From the NCBI GenBank assembly GCA_032209605.1, contig JASFXZ010000002.1, positions 56,174,431-56,238,430 of the forward strand: a stretch of 64,000 nt of DNA. Direction: 5' to 3'. The notes under the pieces are model-generated. The model was not told where the DNA came from, did no database searches, and worked only from the letters and a program-made list of their open reading frames with translations. Within the stretch, counting starts at the first letter, position 1, and each line of letters starts with the position of its first letter. The translations under genes and the position numbers were made by a program. This document shows positions 49,903 through 63,314 of the stretch, piece by piece. The DNA comes from Mactromeris polynyma. Lineage: Eukaryota > Mollusca > Bivalvia > Venerida > Mactridae.

Positions 49903-50459
49903 ACTATTAGCGAAAAAATTAGGCCCTATATACCTACGATGTCCTGCCAACCGGAAGTAGGCGTTTTTGACCTTGTACTAAGTTGTAGACGTGCAAGGAC
50001 GGCTCGACGGTGAGGTCCGAAGCGAAAATAACGCGCGCACAGCAAGTTACGCTATGCATATAGCGCCGTGTGTAACGCTTACTGTCGCGATTATCACTGT
50101 CTCACTGTGCAGATTGATCCGTTCACGTGGACTACTCACCCTGATGGGTGAAGTCGCGGTCACTGAGTCGGGCTCGGATTCGCGTGCAATGCACCAGTCC
50201 GTCCAGACGGCCGCTCTGTGACGAGTTTGTGGGAGAATGAGAGTCAATTTTACGGGTGTATACATGTACATGTACACATACGCCGCTCACAGCGCAAATG
50301 TCGTTAGTCAGATGCGCCGTTTAATTTCACTGCTAAAATGATCATAAAAGACAATATCCGTGCATGAAATAAATTCGCAGACGGCTTGTTTGACCTGAGA
50401 AGTGGTGAAAAATAGTTGGCAAGTAAGTAAAAATAGAAAAAAAATTGCGAAAAAAATAA

Positions 50460-50579
50460 AAGTCTACAGCACCCGGTATTCCCAGGCGGTCACCCATCCA
50501 AGTACTAACCGGGCTCGACGTTGCTTAACTTCGGTGATCGGACGAGAACCGGTGTTTTCAACGTGATATGGCCGTAGAC
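50460..50579 (-). rRNA. 5S rRNA: 5S rRNA, unit 34 (type B)
   Basis: Consensus transcript; A at 50,690. First unit of the right copy of the large block. Confidence 0.97.
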
Positions 50580-51136
50580 ACTATTAGCGAAAAAATTAGG
50601 CCCTATATACCTACGATGTCCTGCCAACCGGAAGTAGGCGTTTTTGACCTTGTACTAAGTTGTAGACGTGCAAGGACGGCTCGACGGTGAGGTCCGAAGC
50701 GAAAATAACGCGCGCACAGCAAGTTACGCTATGCATATAGCGCCGTGTGTAACGCTTACTGTCGCGATTATCACTGTCTCACTGTGCAGATTGATCCGTT
50801 CACGTGGACTACTCACCCTGATGGGTGAAGTCGCGGTCACTGAGTCGGGCTCGGATTCGCGTGCAATGCACCAGTCCGTCCAGACGGCCGCTCTGTGACG
50901 AGTTTGTGGGAGAATGAGAGTCAATTTTACGGGTGTATACATGTACATGTACACATACGCCGCTCACAGCGCAAATGTCGTTAGTCAGATGCGCCGTTTA
51001 ATTTCACTGCTAAAATGATCATAAAAGACAATATCCGTGCATGAAATAAATTCGCAGACGGCTAGTTTGACCTGAGAAGTGGTGAAAAATAGTTGGCAAG
51101 TAAGTAAAAATAGAAAAAAAATTGCGAAAAAAATAA

Positions 51137-51256
51137 AAGTCTACAGCACCCGGTATTCCCAGGCGGTCACCCATCCAAGTACTAACCGGGCTCGACGTTG
51201 CTTAACTTCGGTGATCGGACGAGAACCGGTGTTTTCAACGTGATATGGCCGTAGAC
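51137..51256 (-). rRNA. 5S rRNA: 5S rRNA, unit 35 (type B)
   Basis: Consensus transcript; G at 51,279, T at 51,355 and G at 51,729, the trio of unit 22. Confidence 0.97.
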
Positions 51257-51813
51257 ACTATTAGCGAAAAAATTAGGCGCTATATACCTACGATGTCCTG
51301 CCAACCGGAAGTAGGCGTTTTTGACCTTGTACTAAGTTGTAGACGTGCAAGGACTGCTCGACGGTGCGGTCCGAAGCGAAAATAACGCGCGCACAGCAAG
51401 TTACGCTATGCATATAGCGCCGTGTGTAACGCTTACTGTCGCGATTATCACTGTCTCACTGTGCAGATTGATCCGTTCACGTGGACTACTCACCCTGATG
51501 GGTGAAGTCGCGGTCACTGAGTCGGGCTCGGATTCGCGTGCAATGCACCAGTCCGTCCAGACGGCCGCTCTGTGACGAGTTTGTGGGAGAATGAGAGTCA
51601 ATTTTACGGGTGTATACATGTACATGTACACATACGCCGCTCACAGCGCAAATGTCGTTAGTCAGATGCGCCGTTTAATTTCACTGCTAAAATGATCATA
51701 AAAGACAATATCCGTGCATGAAATAAATGCGCAGACGGCTAGTTTGACCTGAGAAGTGGTGAAAAATAGTTGGCAAGTAAGTAAAAATAGAAAAAAAATT
51801 GCGAAAAAAATAA

Positions 51814-51933
51814 AAGTCTACAGCACCCGGTATTCCCAGGCGGTCACCCATCCAAGTACTAACCGGGCTCGACGTTGCTTAACTTCGGTGATCGGACGAG
51901 AACCGGTGTTTTCAACGTGATATGGCCGTAGAC
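51814..51933 (-). rRNA. 5S rRNA: 5S rRNA, unit 36 (type B)
   Basis: Consensus transcript and consensus type B spacer; counterpart of unit 23. Confidence 0.97.
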
Positions 51934-52490
51934 ACTATTAGCGAAAAAATTAGGCCCTATATACCTACGATGTCCTGCCAACCGGAAGTAGGCGTTTTTG
52001 ACCTTGTACTAAGTTGTAGACGTGCAAGGACGGCTCGACGGTGCGGTCCGAAGCGAAAATAACGCGCGCACAGCAAGTTACGCTATGCATATAGCGCCGT
52101 GTGTAACGCTTACTGTCGCGATTATCACTGTCTCACTGTGCAGATTGATCCGTTCACGTGGACTACTCACCCTGATGGGTGAAGTCGCGGTCACTGAGTC
52201 GGGCTCGGATTCGCGTGCAATGCACCAGTCCGTCCAGACGGCCGCTCTGTGACGAGTTTGTGGGAGAATGAGAGTCAATTTTACGGGTGTATACATGTAC
52301 ATGTACACATACGCCGCTCACAGCGCAAATGTCGTTAGTCAGATGCGCCGTTTAATTTCACTGCTAAAATGATCATAAAAGACAATATCCGTGCATGAAA
52401 TAAATTCGCAGACGGCTAGTTTGACCTGAGAAGTGGTGAAAAATAGTTGGCAAGTAAGTAAAAATAGAAAAAAAATTGCGAAAAAAATAA

Positions 52491-52610
52491 AAGTCTACAG
52501 CACCCGGTATTCCCAGGCGGTCACCCATCCAAGTACTAACCGGGCTCGACGTTGCTTAACTTCGGTGATCGGACGAGAACCGGTGTTTTCAACGTGATAT
52601 GGCCGTAGAC
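52491..52610 (-). rRNA. 5S rRNA: 5S rRNA, unit 37 (type A)
   Basis: Consensus transcript; counterpart of unit 24. Confidence 0.97.
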
Positions 52611-53166
52611 ACTATTAGCGAAAAAATTAGGCCCTATATACCTACGATGTCCTGCCAACCGGAAGTAGGCGTTTTTGACCTTGTACTAAGTTGTAGACGT
52701 TCAAGACGGCTCGACGGTGCGGTCCGAAGCGAAAATAACGCGCGCACAGCAAGTTACGCTATGCATATAGCGCCGTGTGTAACGCTTACTGTCGCGATTA
52801 TCACTGTCTCACTGTGCAGATTGATCCGTTCACGTGGACTACTCACCCTGATGGGTGAAGTCGCGGTCACTGAGTCGGGCTCGGATTCGCGTGCAATGCA
52901 CCAGTCCGTCCAGACGGCCGCTCTGTGACGAGTTTGTGGGAGAATGAGAGTCAATTTTACGGGTGTATACATGTACATGTACACATACGCCGCTCACAGC
53001 GCAAATGTCGTTAGTCAGATGCGCCGTTTAATTTCACTGCTAAAATGATCATAAAAGACAATATCCGTGCATGAAATAAATTCGCAGACGGCTAGTTTGA
53101 CCTGAGAAGTGGTGAAAAATAGTTGGCAAGTAAGTAAAAATAGAAAAAAAATTGCGAAAAAAATAA

Positions 53167-53286
53167 AAGTCTACAGCACCCGGTATTCCCAGGCGGTCAC
53201 CCATCCAAGTACTAACCGGGCTCGACGTTGCTTAACTTCGGTGATCGGACGAGAACCGGTGTTTTCAACGTGATATGGCCGTAGAC
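53167..53286 (-). rRNA. 5S rRNA: 5S rRNA, unit 38 (type A)
   Basis: Consensus transcript; counterpart of unit 25. Confidence 0.97.
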
Positions 53287-53842
53287 ACTATTAGCGAAAA
53301 AATTAGGCCCTATATACCTACGATGTCCTGCCAACCGGAAGTAGGCGTTTTTGACCTTGTACTAAGTTGTAGACGTTCAAGACGGCTCGACGGTGCGGTC
53401 CGAAGCGAAAATAACGCGCGCACAGCAAGTTACGCTATGCATATAGCGCCGTGTGTAACGCTTACTGTCGCGATTATCACTGTCTCACTGTGCAGATTGA
53501 TCCGTTCACGTGGACTACTCACCCTGATGGGTGAAGTCGCGGTCACTGAGTCGGGCTCGGATTCGCGTGCAATGCACCAGTCCGTCCAGACGGCCGCTCT
53601 GTGACGAGTTTGTGGGAGAATGAGAGTCAATTTTACGGGTGTATACATGTACATGTACACATACGCCGCTCACAGCGCAAATGTCGTTAGTCAGATGCGC
53701 CGTTTAATTTCACTGCTAAAATGATCATAAAAGACAATATCCGTGCATGAAATAAATTCGCAGACGGCTAGTTTGACCTGAGAAGTGGTGAAAAATAGTT
53801 GGCAAGTAAGTAAAAATAGAAAAAAAATTGCGAAAAAAATAA

Positions 53843-53962
53843 AAGTCTACAGCACCCGGTATTCCCAGGCGGTCACCCATCCAAGTACTAACCGGGCTCG
53901 ACGTTGCTTAACTTCGGTGATCGGACGAGAACCGGTGTTTTCAACGTGATATGGCCGTAGAC
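53843..53962 (-). rRNA. 5S rRNA: 5S rRNA, unit 39 (type B)
   Basis: Consensus transcript; stands where the left block has two units (26 and 27). Confidence 0.97.
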
Positions 53963-54519
53963 ACTATTAGCGAAAAAATTAGGCCCTATATACCTACGAT
54001 GTCCTGCCAACCGGAAGTAGGCGTTTTTGACCTTGTACTAAGTTGTAGACGTGCAAGGACGGCTCGACGGTGCGGTCCGAAGCGAAAATAACGCGCGCAC
54101 AGCAAGTTACGCTATGCATATAGCGCCGTGTGTAACGCTTACTGTCGCGATTATCACTGTCTCACTGTGCAGATTGATCCGTTCACGTGGACTACTCACC
54201 CTGATGGGTGAAGTCGCGGTCACTGAGTCGGGCTCGGATTCGCGTGCAATGCACCAGTCCGTCCAGACGGCCGCTCTGTGACGAGTTTGTGGGAGAATGA
54301 GAGTCAATTTTACGGGTGTATACATGTACATGTACACATACGCCGCTCACAGCGCAAATGTCGTTAGTCAGATGCGCCGTTTAATTTCACTGCTAAAATG
54401 ATCATAAAAGACAATATCCGTGCATGAAATAAATTCGCAGACGGCTAGTTTGACCTGAGAAGTGGTGAAAAATAGTTGGCAAGTAAGTAAAAATAGAAAA
54501 AAAATTGCGAAAAAAATAA

Positions 54520-54639
54520 AAGTCTACAGCACCCGGTATTCCCAGGCGGTCACCCATCCAAGTACTAACCGGGCTCGACGTTGCTTAACTTCGGTGATCG
54601 GACGAGAACCGGTGTTTTCAACGTGATATGGCCGTAGAC
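54520..54639 (-). rRNA. 5S rRNA: 5S rRNA, unit 40 (type A)
   Basis: Consensus transcript; counterpart of unit 28. Confidence 0.97.
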
Positions 54640-55195
54640 ACTATTAGCGAAAAAATTAGGCCCTATATACCTACGATGTCCTGCCAACCGGAAGTAGGCG
54701 TTTTTGACCTTGTACTAAGTTGTAGACGTTCAAGACGGCTCGACGGTGCGGTCCGAAGCGAAAATAACGCGCGCACAGCAAGTTACGCTATGCATATAGC
54801 GCCGTGTGTAACGCTTACTGTCGCGATTATCACTGTCTCACTGTGCAGATTGATCCGTTCACGTGGACTACTCACCCTGATGGGTGAAGTCGCGGTCACT
54901 GAGTCGGGCTCGGATTCGCGTGCAATGCACCAGTCCGTCCAGACGGCCGCTCTGTGACGAGTTTGTGGGAGAATGAGAGTCAATTTTACGGGTGTATACA
55001 TGTACATGTACACATACGCCGCTCACAGCGCAAATGTCGTTAGTCAGATGCGCCGTTTAATTTCACTGCTAAAATGATCATAAAAGACAATATCCGTGCA
55101 TGAAATAAATTCGCAGACGGCTAGTTTGACCTGAGAAGTGGTGAAAAATAGTTGGCAAGTAAGTAAAAATAGAAAAAAAATTGCGAAAAAAATAA

Positions 55196-55315
55196 AAGTC
55201 TACAGCACCCGGTATTCCCAGGCGGTCACCCATCCAAGTACTAACCGGGCTCGACGTTGCTTAACTTCGGTGATCGGACGAGAACCGGTGTTTTCAACGT
55301 GATATGGCCGTAGAC
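55196..55315 (-). rRNA. 5S rRNA: 5S rRNA, unit 41 (type A)
   Basis: Consensus transcript; counterpart of unit 29. Confidence 0.97.
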
Positions 55316-55871
55316 ACTATTAGCGAAAAAATTAGGCCCTATATACCTACGATGTCCTGCCAACCGGAAGTAGGCGTTTTTGACCTTGTACTAAGTTGTA
55401 GACGTTCAAGACGGCTCGACGGTGCGGTCCGAAGCGAAAATAACGCGCGCACAGCAAGTTACGCTATGCATATAGCGCCGTGTGTAACGCTTACTGTCGC
55501 GATTATCACTGTCTCACTGTGCAGATTGATCCGTTCACGTGGACTACTCACCCTGATGGGTGAAGTCGCGGTCACTGAGTCGGGCTCGGATTCGCGTGCA
55601 ATGCACCAGTCCGTCCAGACGGCCGCTCTGTGACGAGTTTGTGGGAGAATGAGAGTCAATTTTACGGGTGTATACATGTACATGTACACATACGCCGCTC
55701 ACAGCGCAAATGTCGTTAGTCAGATGCGCCGTTTAATTTCACTGCTAAAATGATCATAAAAGACAATATCCGTGCATGAAATAAATTCGCAGACGGCTAG
55801 TTTGACCTGAGAAGTGGTGAAAAATAGTTGGCAAGTAAGTAAAAATAGAAAAAAAATTGCGAAAAAAATAA

Positions 55872-55991
55872 AAGTCTACAGCACCCGGTATTCCCAGGCG
55901 GTCACCCATCCAAGTACTAACCGGGCTCGACGTTGCTTAACTTCGGTGATCGGACGAGAACCGGTGTTTTCAACGTGATATGGCCGTAGAC
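55872..55991 (-). rRNA. 5S rRNA: 5S rRNA, unit 42 (type B)
   Basis: Consensus transcript; T at 56,130, counterpart of unit 30. Confidence 0.97.
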
Positions 55992-56548
55992 ACTATTAGC
56001 GAAAAAATTAGGCCCTATATACCTACGATGTCCTGCCAACCGGAAGTAGGCGTTTTTGACCTTGTACTAAGTTGTAGACGTGCAAGGACGGCTCGACGGT
56101 GCGGTCCGAAGCGAAAATAACGCGCGCACTGCAAGTTACGCTATGCATATAGCGCCGTGTGTAACGCTTACTGTCGCGATTATCACTGTCTCACTGTGCA
56201 GATTGATCCGTTCACGTGGACTACTCACCCTGATGGGTGAAGTCGCGGTCACTGAGTCGGGCTCGGATTCGCGTGCAATGCACCAGTCCGTCCAGACGGC
56301 CGCTCTGTGACGAGTTTGTGGGAGAATGAGAGTCAATTTTACGGGTGTATACATGTACATGTACACATACGCCGCTCACAGCGCAAATGTCGTTAGTCAG
56401 ATGCGCCGTTTAATTTCACTGCTAAAATGATCATAAAAGACAATATCCGTGCATGAAATAAATTCGCAGACGGCTAGTTTGACCTGAGAAGTGGTGAAAA
56501 ATAGTTGGCAAGTAAGTAAAAATAGAAAAAAAATTGCGAAAAAAATAA

Positions 56549-56668
56549 AAGTCTACAGCACCCGGTATTCCCAGGCGGTCACCCATCCAAGTACTAACCG
56601 GGCTCGACGTTGCTTAACTTCGGTGATCGGACGAGAACCGGTGTTTTCAACGTGATATGGCCGTAGAC
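56549..56668 (-). rRNA. 5S rRNA: 5S rRNA, unit 43 (type B)
   Basis: Consensus transcript; shortened aaaatgcg tract near 57,212, counterpart of unit 31. Confidence 0.97.
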
Positions 56669-57224
56669 ACTATTAGCGAAAAAATTAGGCCCTATATACC
56701 TACGATGTCCTGCCAACCGGAAGTAGGCGTTTTTGACCTTGTACTAAGTTGTAGACGTGCAAGGACGGCTCGACGGTGCGGTCCGAAGCGAAAATAACGC
56801 GCGCACAGCAAGTTACGCTATGCATATAGCGCCGTGTGTAACGCTTACTGTCGCGATTATCACTGTCTCACTGTGCAGATTGATCCGTTCACGTGGACTA
56901 CTCACCCTGATGGGTGAAGTCGCGGTCACTGAGTCGGGCTCGGATTCGCGTGCAATGCACCAGTCCGTCCAGACGGCCGCTCTGTGACGAGTTTGTGGGA
57001 GAATGAGAGTCAATTTTACGGGTGTATACATGTACATGTACACATACGCCGCTCACAGCGCAAATGTCGTTAGTCAGATGCGCCGTTTAATTTCACTGCT
57101 AAAATGATCATAAAAGACAATATCCGTGCATGAAATAAATTCGCAGACGGCTAGTTTGACCTGAGAAGTGGTGAAAAATAGTTGGCAAGTAAGTAAAAAT
57201 AGAAAAAAAATGCGAAAAAAATAA

Positions 57225-57344
57225 AAGTCTACAGCACCCGGTATTCCCAGGCGGTCACCCATCCAAGTACTAACCGGGCTCGACGTTGCTTAACTTCGGT
57301 GATCGGACGAGAACCGGTGTTTTCAACGTGATATGGCCGTAGAC
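57225..57344 (-). rRNA. 5S rRNA: 5S rRNA, unit 44 (type A)
   Basis: Consensus transcript; counterpart of unit 32 but without its private change. Confidence 0.97.
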
Positions 57345-57900
57345 ACTATTAGCGAAAAAATTAGGCCCTATATACCTACGATGTCCTGCCAACCGGAAGT
57401 AGGCGTTTTTGACCTTGTACTAAGTTGTAGACGTTCAAGACGGCTCGACGGTGCGGTCCGAAGCGAAAATAACGCGCGCACAGCAAGTTACGCTATGCAT
57501 ATAGCGCCGTGTGTAACGCTTACTGTCGCGATTATCACTGTCTCACTGTGCAGATTGATCCGTTCACGTGGACTACTCACCCTGATGGGTGAAGTCGCGG
57601 TCACTGAGTCGGGCTCGGATTCGCGTGCAATGCACCAGTCCGTCCAGACGGCCGCTCTGTGACGAGTTTGTGGGAGAATGAGAGTCAATTTTACGGGTGT
57701 ATACATGTACATGTACACATACGCCGCTCACAGCGCAAATGTCGTTAGTCAGATGCGCCGTTTAATTTCACTGCTAAAATGATCATAAAAGACAATATCC
57801 GTGCATGAAATAAATTCGCAGACGGCTAGTTTGACCTGAGAAGTGGTGAAAAATAGTTGGCAAGTAAGTAAAAATAGAAAAAAAATTGCGAAAAAAATAA

Positions 57901-58020
57901 AAGTCTACAGCACCCGGTATTCCCAGGCGGTCACCCATCCAAGTACTAACCGGGCTCGACGTTGCTTAACTTCGGTGATCGGACGAGAACCGGTGTTTTC
58001 AACGTGATATGGCCGTAGAC
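57901..58020 (-). rRNA. 5S rRNA: 5S rRNA, unit 45 (type B)
   Basis: Consensus transcript; A at 58,131 and T at 58,505, counterpart of unit 33 and last unit of the right block. Confidence 0.97.
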
Positions 58021-58577
58021 ACTATTAGCGAAAAAATTAGGCCCTATATACCTACGATGTCCTGCCAACCGGAAGTAGGCGTTTTTGACCTTGTACTAAG
58101 TTGTAGACGTGCAAGGACGGCTCGACGGTGAGGTCCGAAGCGAAAATAACGCGCGCACAGCAAGTTACGCTATGCATATAGCGCCGTGTGTAACGCTTAC
58201 TGTCGCGATTATCACTGTCTCACTGTGCAGATTGATCCGTTCACGTGGACTACTCACCCTGATGGGTGAAGTCGCGGTCACTGAGTCGGGCTCGGATTCG
58301 CGTGCAATGCACCAGTCCGTCCAGACGGCCGCTCTGTGACGAGTTTGTGGGAGAATGAGAGTCAATTTTACGGGTGTATACATGTACATGTACACATACG
58401 CCGCTCACAGCGCAAATGTCGTTAGTCAGATGCGCCGTTTAATTTCACTGCTAAAATGATCATAAAAGACAATATCCGTGCATGAAATAAATTCGCAGAC
58501 GGCTTGTTTGACCTGAGAAGTGGTGAAAAATAGTTGGCAAGTAAGTAAAAATAGAAAAAAAATTGCGAAAAAAATAA

Positions 58578-58697
58578 AAGTCTACAGCACCCGGTATTCC
58601 CAGGCGGTCACCCATCCAAGTACTAACCGGGCTCGACGTTGCTTAACTTCGGTGATCGGACGAGAACCGGTGTTTTCAACGTGATATGGCCGTAGAC
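58578..58697 (-). rRNA. 5S rRNA: 5S rRNA, unit 46 (type B)
   Basis: Consensus transcript; G at 58,899 and an A run shortened by one near 59,235. Confidence 0.97.
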
Positions 58698-59253
58698 ACT
58701 ATTAGCGAAAAAATTAGGCCCTATATACCTACGATGTCCTGCCAACCGGAAGTAGGCGTTTTTGACCTTGTACTAAGTTGTAGACGTGCAAGGACGGCTC
58801 GACGGTGCGGTCCGAAGCGAAAATAACGCGCGCACAGCAAGTTACGCTATGCATATAGCGCCGTGTGTAACGCTTACTGTCGCGATTATCACTGTCTCGC
58901 TGTGCAGATTGATCCGTTCACGTGGACTACTCACCCTGATGGGTGAAGTCGCGGTCACTGAGTCGGGCTCGGATTCGCGTGCAATGCACCAGTCCGTCCA
59001 GACGGCCGCTCTGTGACGAGTTTGTGGGAGAATGAGAGTCAATTTTACGGGTGTATACATGTACATGTACACATACGCCGCTCACAGCGCAAATGTCGTT
59101 AGTCAGATGCGCCGTTTAATTTCACTGCTAAAATGATCATAAAAGACAATATCCGTGCATGAAATAAATTCGCAGACGGCTAGTTTGACCTGAGAAGTGG
59201 TGAAAAATAGTTGGCAAGTAAGTAAAAATAGAAAAAAATTGCGAAAAAAATAA

Positions 59254-59373
59254 AAGTCTACAGCACCCGGTATTCCCAGGCGGTCACCCATCCAAGTACT
59301 AACCGGGCTCGACGTTGCTTAACTTCGGTGATCGGACGAGAACCGGTGTTTTCAACGTGATATGGCCGTAGAC
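59254..59373 (-). rRNA. 5S rRNA: 5S rRNA, unit 47 (type B)
   Basis: Consensus transcript; A at 59,390 in the promoter region, A at 59,558 and G at about 59,575. Confidence 0.97.
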
Positions 59374-59930
59374 ACTATTAGCGAAAAAAATAGGCCCTAT
59401 ATACCTACGATGTCCTGCCAACCGGAAGTAGGCGTTTTTGACCTTGTACTAAGTTGTAGACGTGCAAGGACGGCTCGACGGTGCGGTCCGAAGCGAAAAT
59501 AACGCGCGCACAGCAAGTTACGCTATGCATATAGCGCCGTGTGTAACGCTTACTGTCACGATTATCACTGTCTCGCTGTGCAGATTGATCCGTTCACGTG
59601 GACTACTCACCCTGATGGGTGAAGTCGCGGTCACTGAGTCGGGCTCGGATTCGCGTGCAATGCACCAGTCCGTCCAGACGGCCGCTCTGTGACGAGTTTG
59701 TGGGAGAATGAGAGTCAATTTTACGGGTGTATACATGTACATGTACACATACGCCGCTCACAGCGCAAATGTCGTTAGTCAGATGCGCCGTTTAATTTCA
59801 CTGCTAAAATGATCATAAAAGACAATATCCGTGCATGAAATAAATTCGCAGACGGCTAGTTTGACCTGAGAAGTGGTGAAAAATAGTTGGCAAGTAAGTA
59901 AAAATAGAAAAAAAATTGCGAAAAAAATAA

Positions 59931-60050
59931 AAGTCTACAGCACCCGGTATTCCCAGGCGGTCACCCATCCAAGTACTAACCGGGCTCGACGTTGCTTAAC
60001 TTCGGTGATCGGACGAGAACCGGTGTTTTCAACGTGATATGGCCGTAGAC
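59931..60050 (-). rRNA. 5S rRNA: 5S rRNA, unit 48 (type B)
   Basis: Consensus transcript; private T at 60,465 (tgcgtcg). Confidence 0.97.
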
Positions 60051-60607
60051 ACTATTAGCGAAAAAATTAGGCCCTATATACCTACGATGTCCTGCCAACC
60101 GGAAGTAGGCGTTTTTGACCTTGTACTAAGTTGTAGACGTGCAAGGACGGCTCGACGGTGCGGTCCGAAGCGAAAATAACGCGCGCACAGCAAGTTACGC
60201 TATGCATATAGCGCCGTGTGTAACGCTTACTGTCGCGATTATCACTGTCTCACTGTGCAGATTGATCCGTTCACGTGGACTACTCACCCTGATGGGTGAA
60301 GTCGCGGTCACTGAGTCGGGCTCGGATTCGCGTGCAATGCACCAGTCCGTCCAGACGGCCGCTCTGTGACGAGTTTGTGGGAGAATGAGAGTCAATTTTA
60401 CGGGTGTATACATGTACATGTACACATACGCCGCTCACAGCGCAAATGTCGTTAGTCAGATGCGTCGTTTAATTTCACTGCTAAAATGATCATAAAAGAC
60501 AATATCCGTGCATGAAATAAATTCGCAGACGGCTAGTTTGACCTGAGAAGTGGTGAAAAATAGTTGGCAAGTAAGTAAAAATAGAAAAAAAATTGCGAAA
60601 AAAATAA

Positions 60608-60727
60608 AAGTCTACAGCACCCGGTATTCCCAGGCGGTCACCCATCCAAGTACTAACCGGGCTCGACGTTGCTTAACTTCGGTGATCGGACGAGAACCGG
60701 TGTTTTCAACGTGATATGGCCGTAGAC
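60608..60727 (-). rRNA. 5S rRNA: 5S rRNA, unit 49 (type B)
   Basis: Consensus transcript; A at 60,744 and G at 60,929, as in unit 47 two units earlier. Confidence 0.97.
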
Positions 60728-61284
60728 ACTATTAGCGAAAAAAATAGGCCCTATATACCTACGATGTCCTGCCAACCGGAAGTAGGCGTTTTTGACCTTG
60801 TACTAAGTTGTAGACGTGCAAGGACGGCTCGACGGTGCGGTCCGAAGCGAAAATAACGCGCGCACAGCAAGTTACGCTATGCATATAGCGCCGTGTGTAA
60901 CGCTTACTGTCGCGATTATCACTGTCTCGCTGTGCAGATTGATCCGTTCACGTGGACTACTCACCCTGATGGGTGAAGTCGCGGTCACTGAGTCGGGCTC
61001 GGATTCGCGTGCAATGCACCAGTCCGTCCAGACGGCCGCTCTGTGACGAGTTTGTGGGAGAATGAGAGTCAATTTTACGGGTGTATACATGTACATGTAC
61101 ACATACGCCGCTCACAGCGCAAATGTCGTTAGTCAGATGCGCCGTTTAATTTCACTGCTAAAATGATCATAAAAGACAATATCCGTGCATGAAATAAATT
61201 CGCAGACGGCTAGTTTGACCTGAGAAGTGGTGAAAAATAGTTGGCAAGTAAGTAAAAATAGAAAAAAAATTGCGAAAAAAATAA

Positions 61285-61404
61285 AAGTCTACAGCACCCG
61301 GTATTCCCAGGCGGTCACCCATCCAAGTACTAACCGGGCTCGACGTTGCTTAACTTCGGTGATCGGACGAGAACCGGTGTTTTCAACGTGATATGGCCGT
61401 AGAC
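61285..61404 (-). rRNA. 5S rRNA: 5S rRNA, unit 50 (type B)
   Basis: Consensus transcript; changes at 61,837 and 61,842 (gcttaaataat). Confidence 0.97.
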
Positions 61405-61961
61405 ACTATTAGCGAAAAAATTAGGCCCTATATACCTACGATGTCCTGCCAACCGGAAGTAGGCGTTTTTGACCTTGTACTAAGTTGTAGACGTGCAAGG
61501 ACGGCTCGACGGTGCGGTCCGAAGCGAAAATAACGCGCGCACAGCAAGTTACGCTATGCATATAGCGCCGTGTGTAACGCTTACTGTCGCGATTATCACT
61601 GTCTCACTGTGCAGATTGATCCGTTCACGTGGACTACTCACCCTGATGGGTGAAGTCGCGGTCACTGAGTCGGGCTCGGATTCGCGTGCAATGCACCAGT
61701 CCGTCCAGACGGCCGCTCTGTGACGAGTTTGTGGGAGAATGAGAGTCAATTTTACGGGTGTATACATGTACATGTACACATACGCCGCTCACAGCGCAAA
61801 TGTCGTTAGTCAGATGCGCCGTTTAATTTCACTGCTTAAATAATCATAAAAGACAATATCCGTGCATGAAATAAATTCGCAGACGGCTAGTTTGACCTGA
61901 GAAGTGGTGAAAAATAGTTGGCAAGTAAGTAAAAATAGAAAAAAAAATGCGAAAAAAATAA

Positions 61962-62081
61962 AAGTCTACAGCACCCGGTATTCCCAGGCGGTCACCCATC
62001 CAAGTACTAACCGGGCTCGACGTTGCTTAACTTCGGTGATCGGACGAGAACCGGTGTTTTCAACGTGATATGGCCGTAGAC
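61962..62081 (-). rRNA. 5S rRNA: 5S rRNA, unit 51 (type B)
   Basis: Consensus transcript; T at 62,410, A at 62,519 and a shortened A run near 62,620. Confidence 0.97.
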
Positions 62082-62637
62082 ACTATTAGCGAAAAAATTA
62101 GGCCCTATATACCTACGATGTCCTGCCAACCGGAAGTAGGCGTTTTTGACCTTGTACTAAGTTGTAGACGTGCAAGGACGGCTCGACGGTGCGGTCCGAA
62201 GCGAAAATAACGCGCGCACAGCAAGTTACGCTATGCATATAGCGCCGTGTGTAACGCTTACTGTCGCGATTATCACTGTCTCACTGTGCAGATTGATCCG
62301 TTCACGTGGACTACTCACCCTGATGGGTGAAGTCGCGGTCACTGAGTCGGGCTCGGATTCGCGTGCAATGCACCAGTCCGTCCAGACGGCCGCTCTGTGA
62401 CGAGTTTGTTGGAGAATGAGAGTCAATTTTACGGGTGTATACATGTACATGTACACATACGCCGCTCACAGCGCAAATGTCGTTAGTCAGATGCGCCGTT
62501 TAATTTCACTGCTAAAATAATCATAAAAGACAATATCCGTGCATGAAATAAATTCGCAGACGGCTAGTTTGACCTGAGAAGTGGTGAAAAATAGTTGGCA
62601 AGTAAGTAAAAATAGAAAAAAATTGCGAAAAAAATAA

Positions 62638-62757
62638 AAGTCTACAGCACCCGGTATTCCCAGGCGGTCACCCATCCAAGTACTAACCGGGCTCGACGTT
62701 GCTTAACTTCGGTGATCGGACGAGAACCGGTGTTTTCAACGTGATATGGCCGTAGAC
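62638..62757 (-). rRNA. 5S rRNA: 5S rRNA, unit 52 (type B)
   Basis: Consensus transcript and near-consensus spacer. Confidence 0.97.
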
Positions 62758-63314
62758 ACTATTAGCGAAAAAATTAGGCCCTATATACCTACGATGTCCT
62801 GCCAACCGGAAGTAGGCGTTTTTGACCTTGTACTAAGTTGTAGACGTGCAAGGACGGCTCGACGGTGCGGTCCGAAGCGAAAATAACGCGCGCACAGCAA
62901 GTTACGCTATGCATATAGCGCCGTGTGTAACGCTTACTGTCGCGATTATCACTGTCTCACTGTGCAGATTGATCCGTTCACGTGGACTACTCACCCTGAT
63001 GGGTGAAGTCGCGGTCACTGAGTCGGGCTCGGATTCGCGTGCAATGCACCAGTCCGTCCAGACGGCCGCTCTGTGACGAGTTTGTGGGAGAATGAGAGTC
63101 AATTTTACGGGTGTATACATGTACATGTACACATACGCCGCTCACAGCGCAAATGTCGTTAGTCAGATGCGCCGTTTAATTTCACTGCTAAAATGATCAT
63201 AAAAGACAATATCCGTGCATGAAATAAATTCGCAGACGGCTAGTTTGACCTGAGAAGTGGTGAAAAATAGTTGGCAAGTAAGTAAAAATAGAAAAAAAAT
63301 TGCGAAAAAAATTA

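Noticed and set aside
32041..62675. 62-codon minus-strand frames at the spacer/5S junction of several units
   Set aside because: They appear only when the A run shortens by a base and they read into the 5S gene; simple slippage artefacts, although useful as markers.
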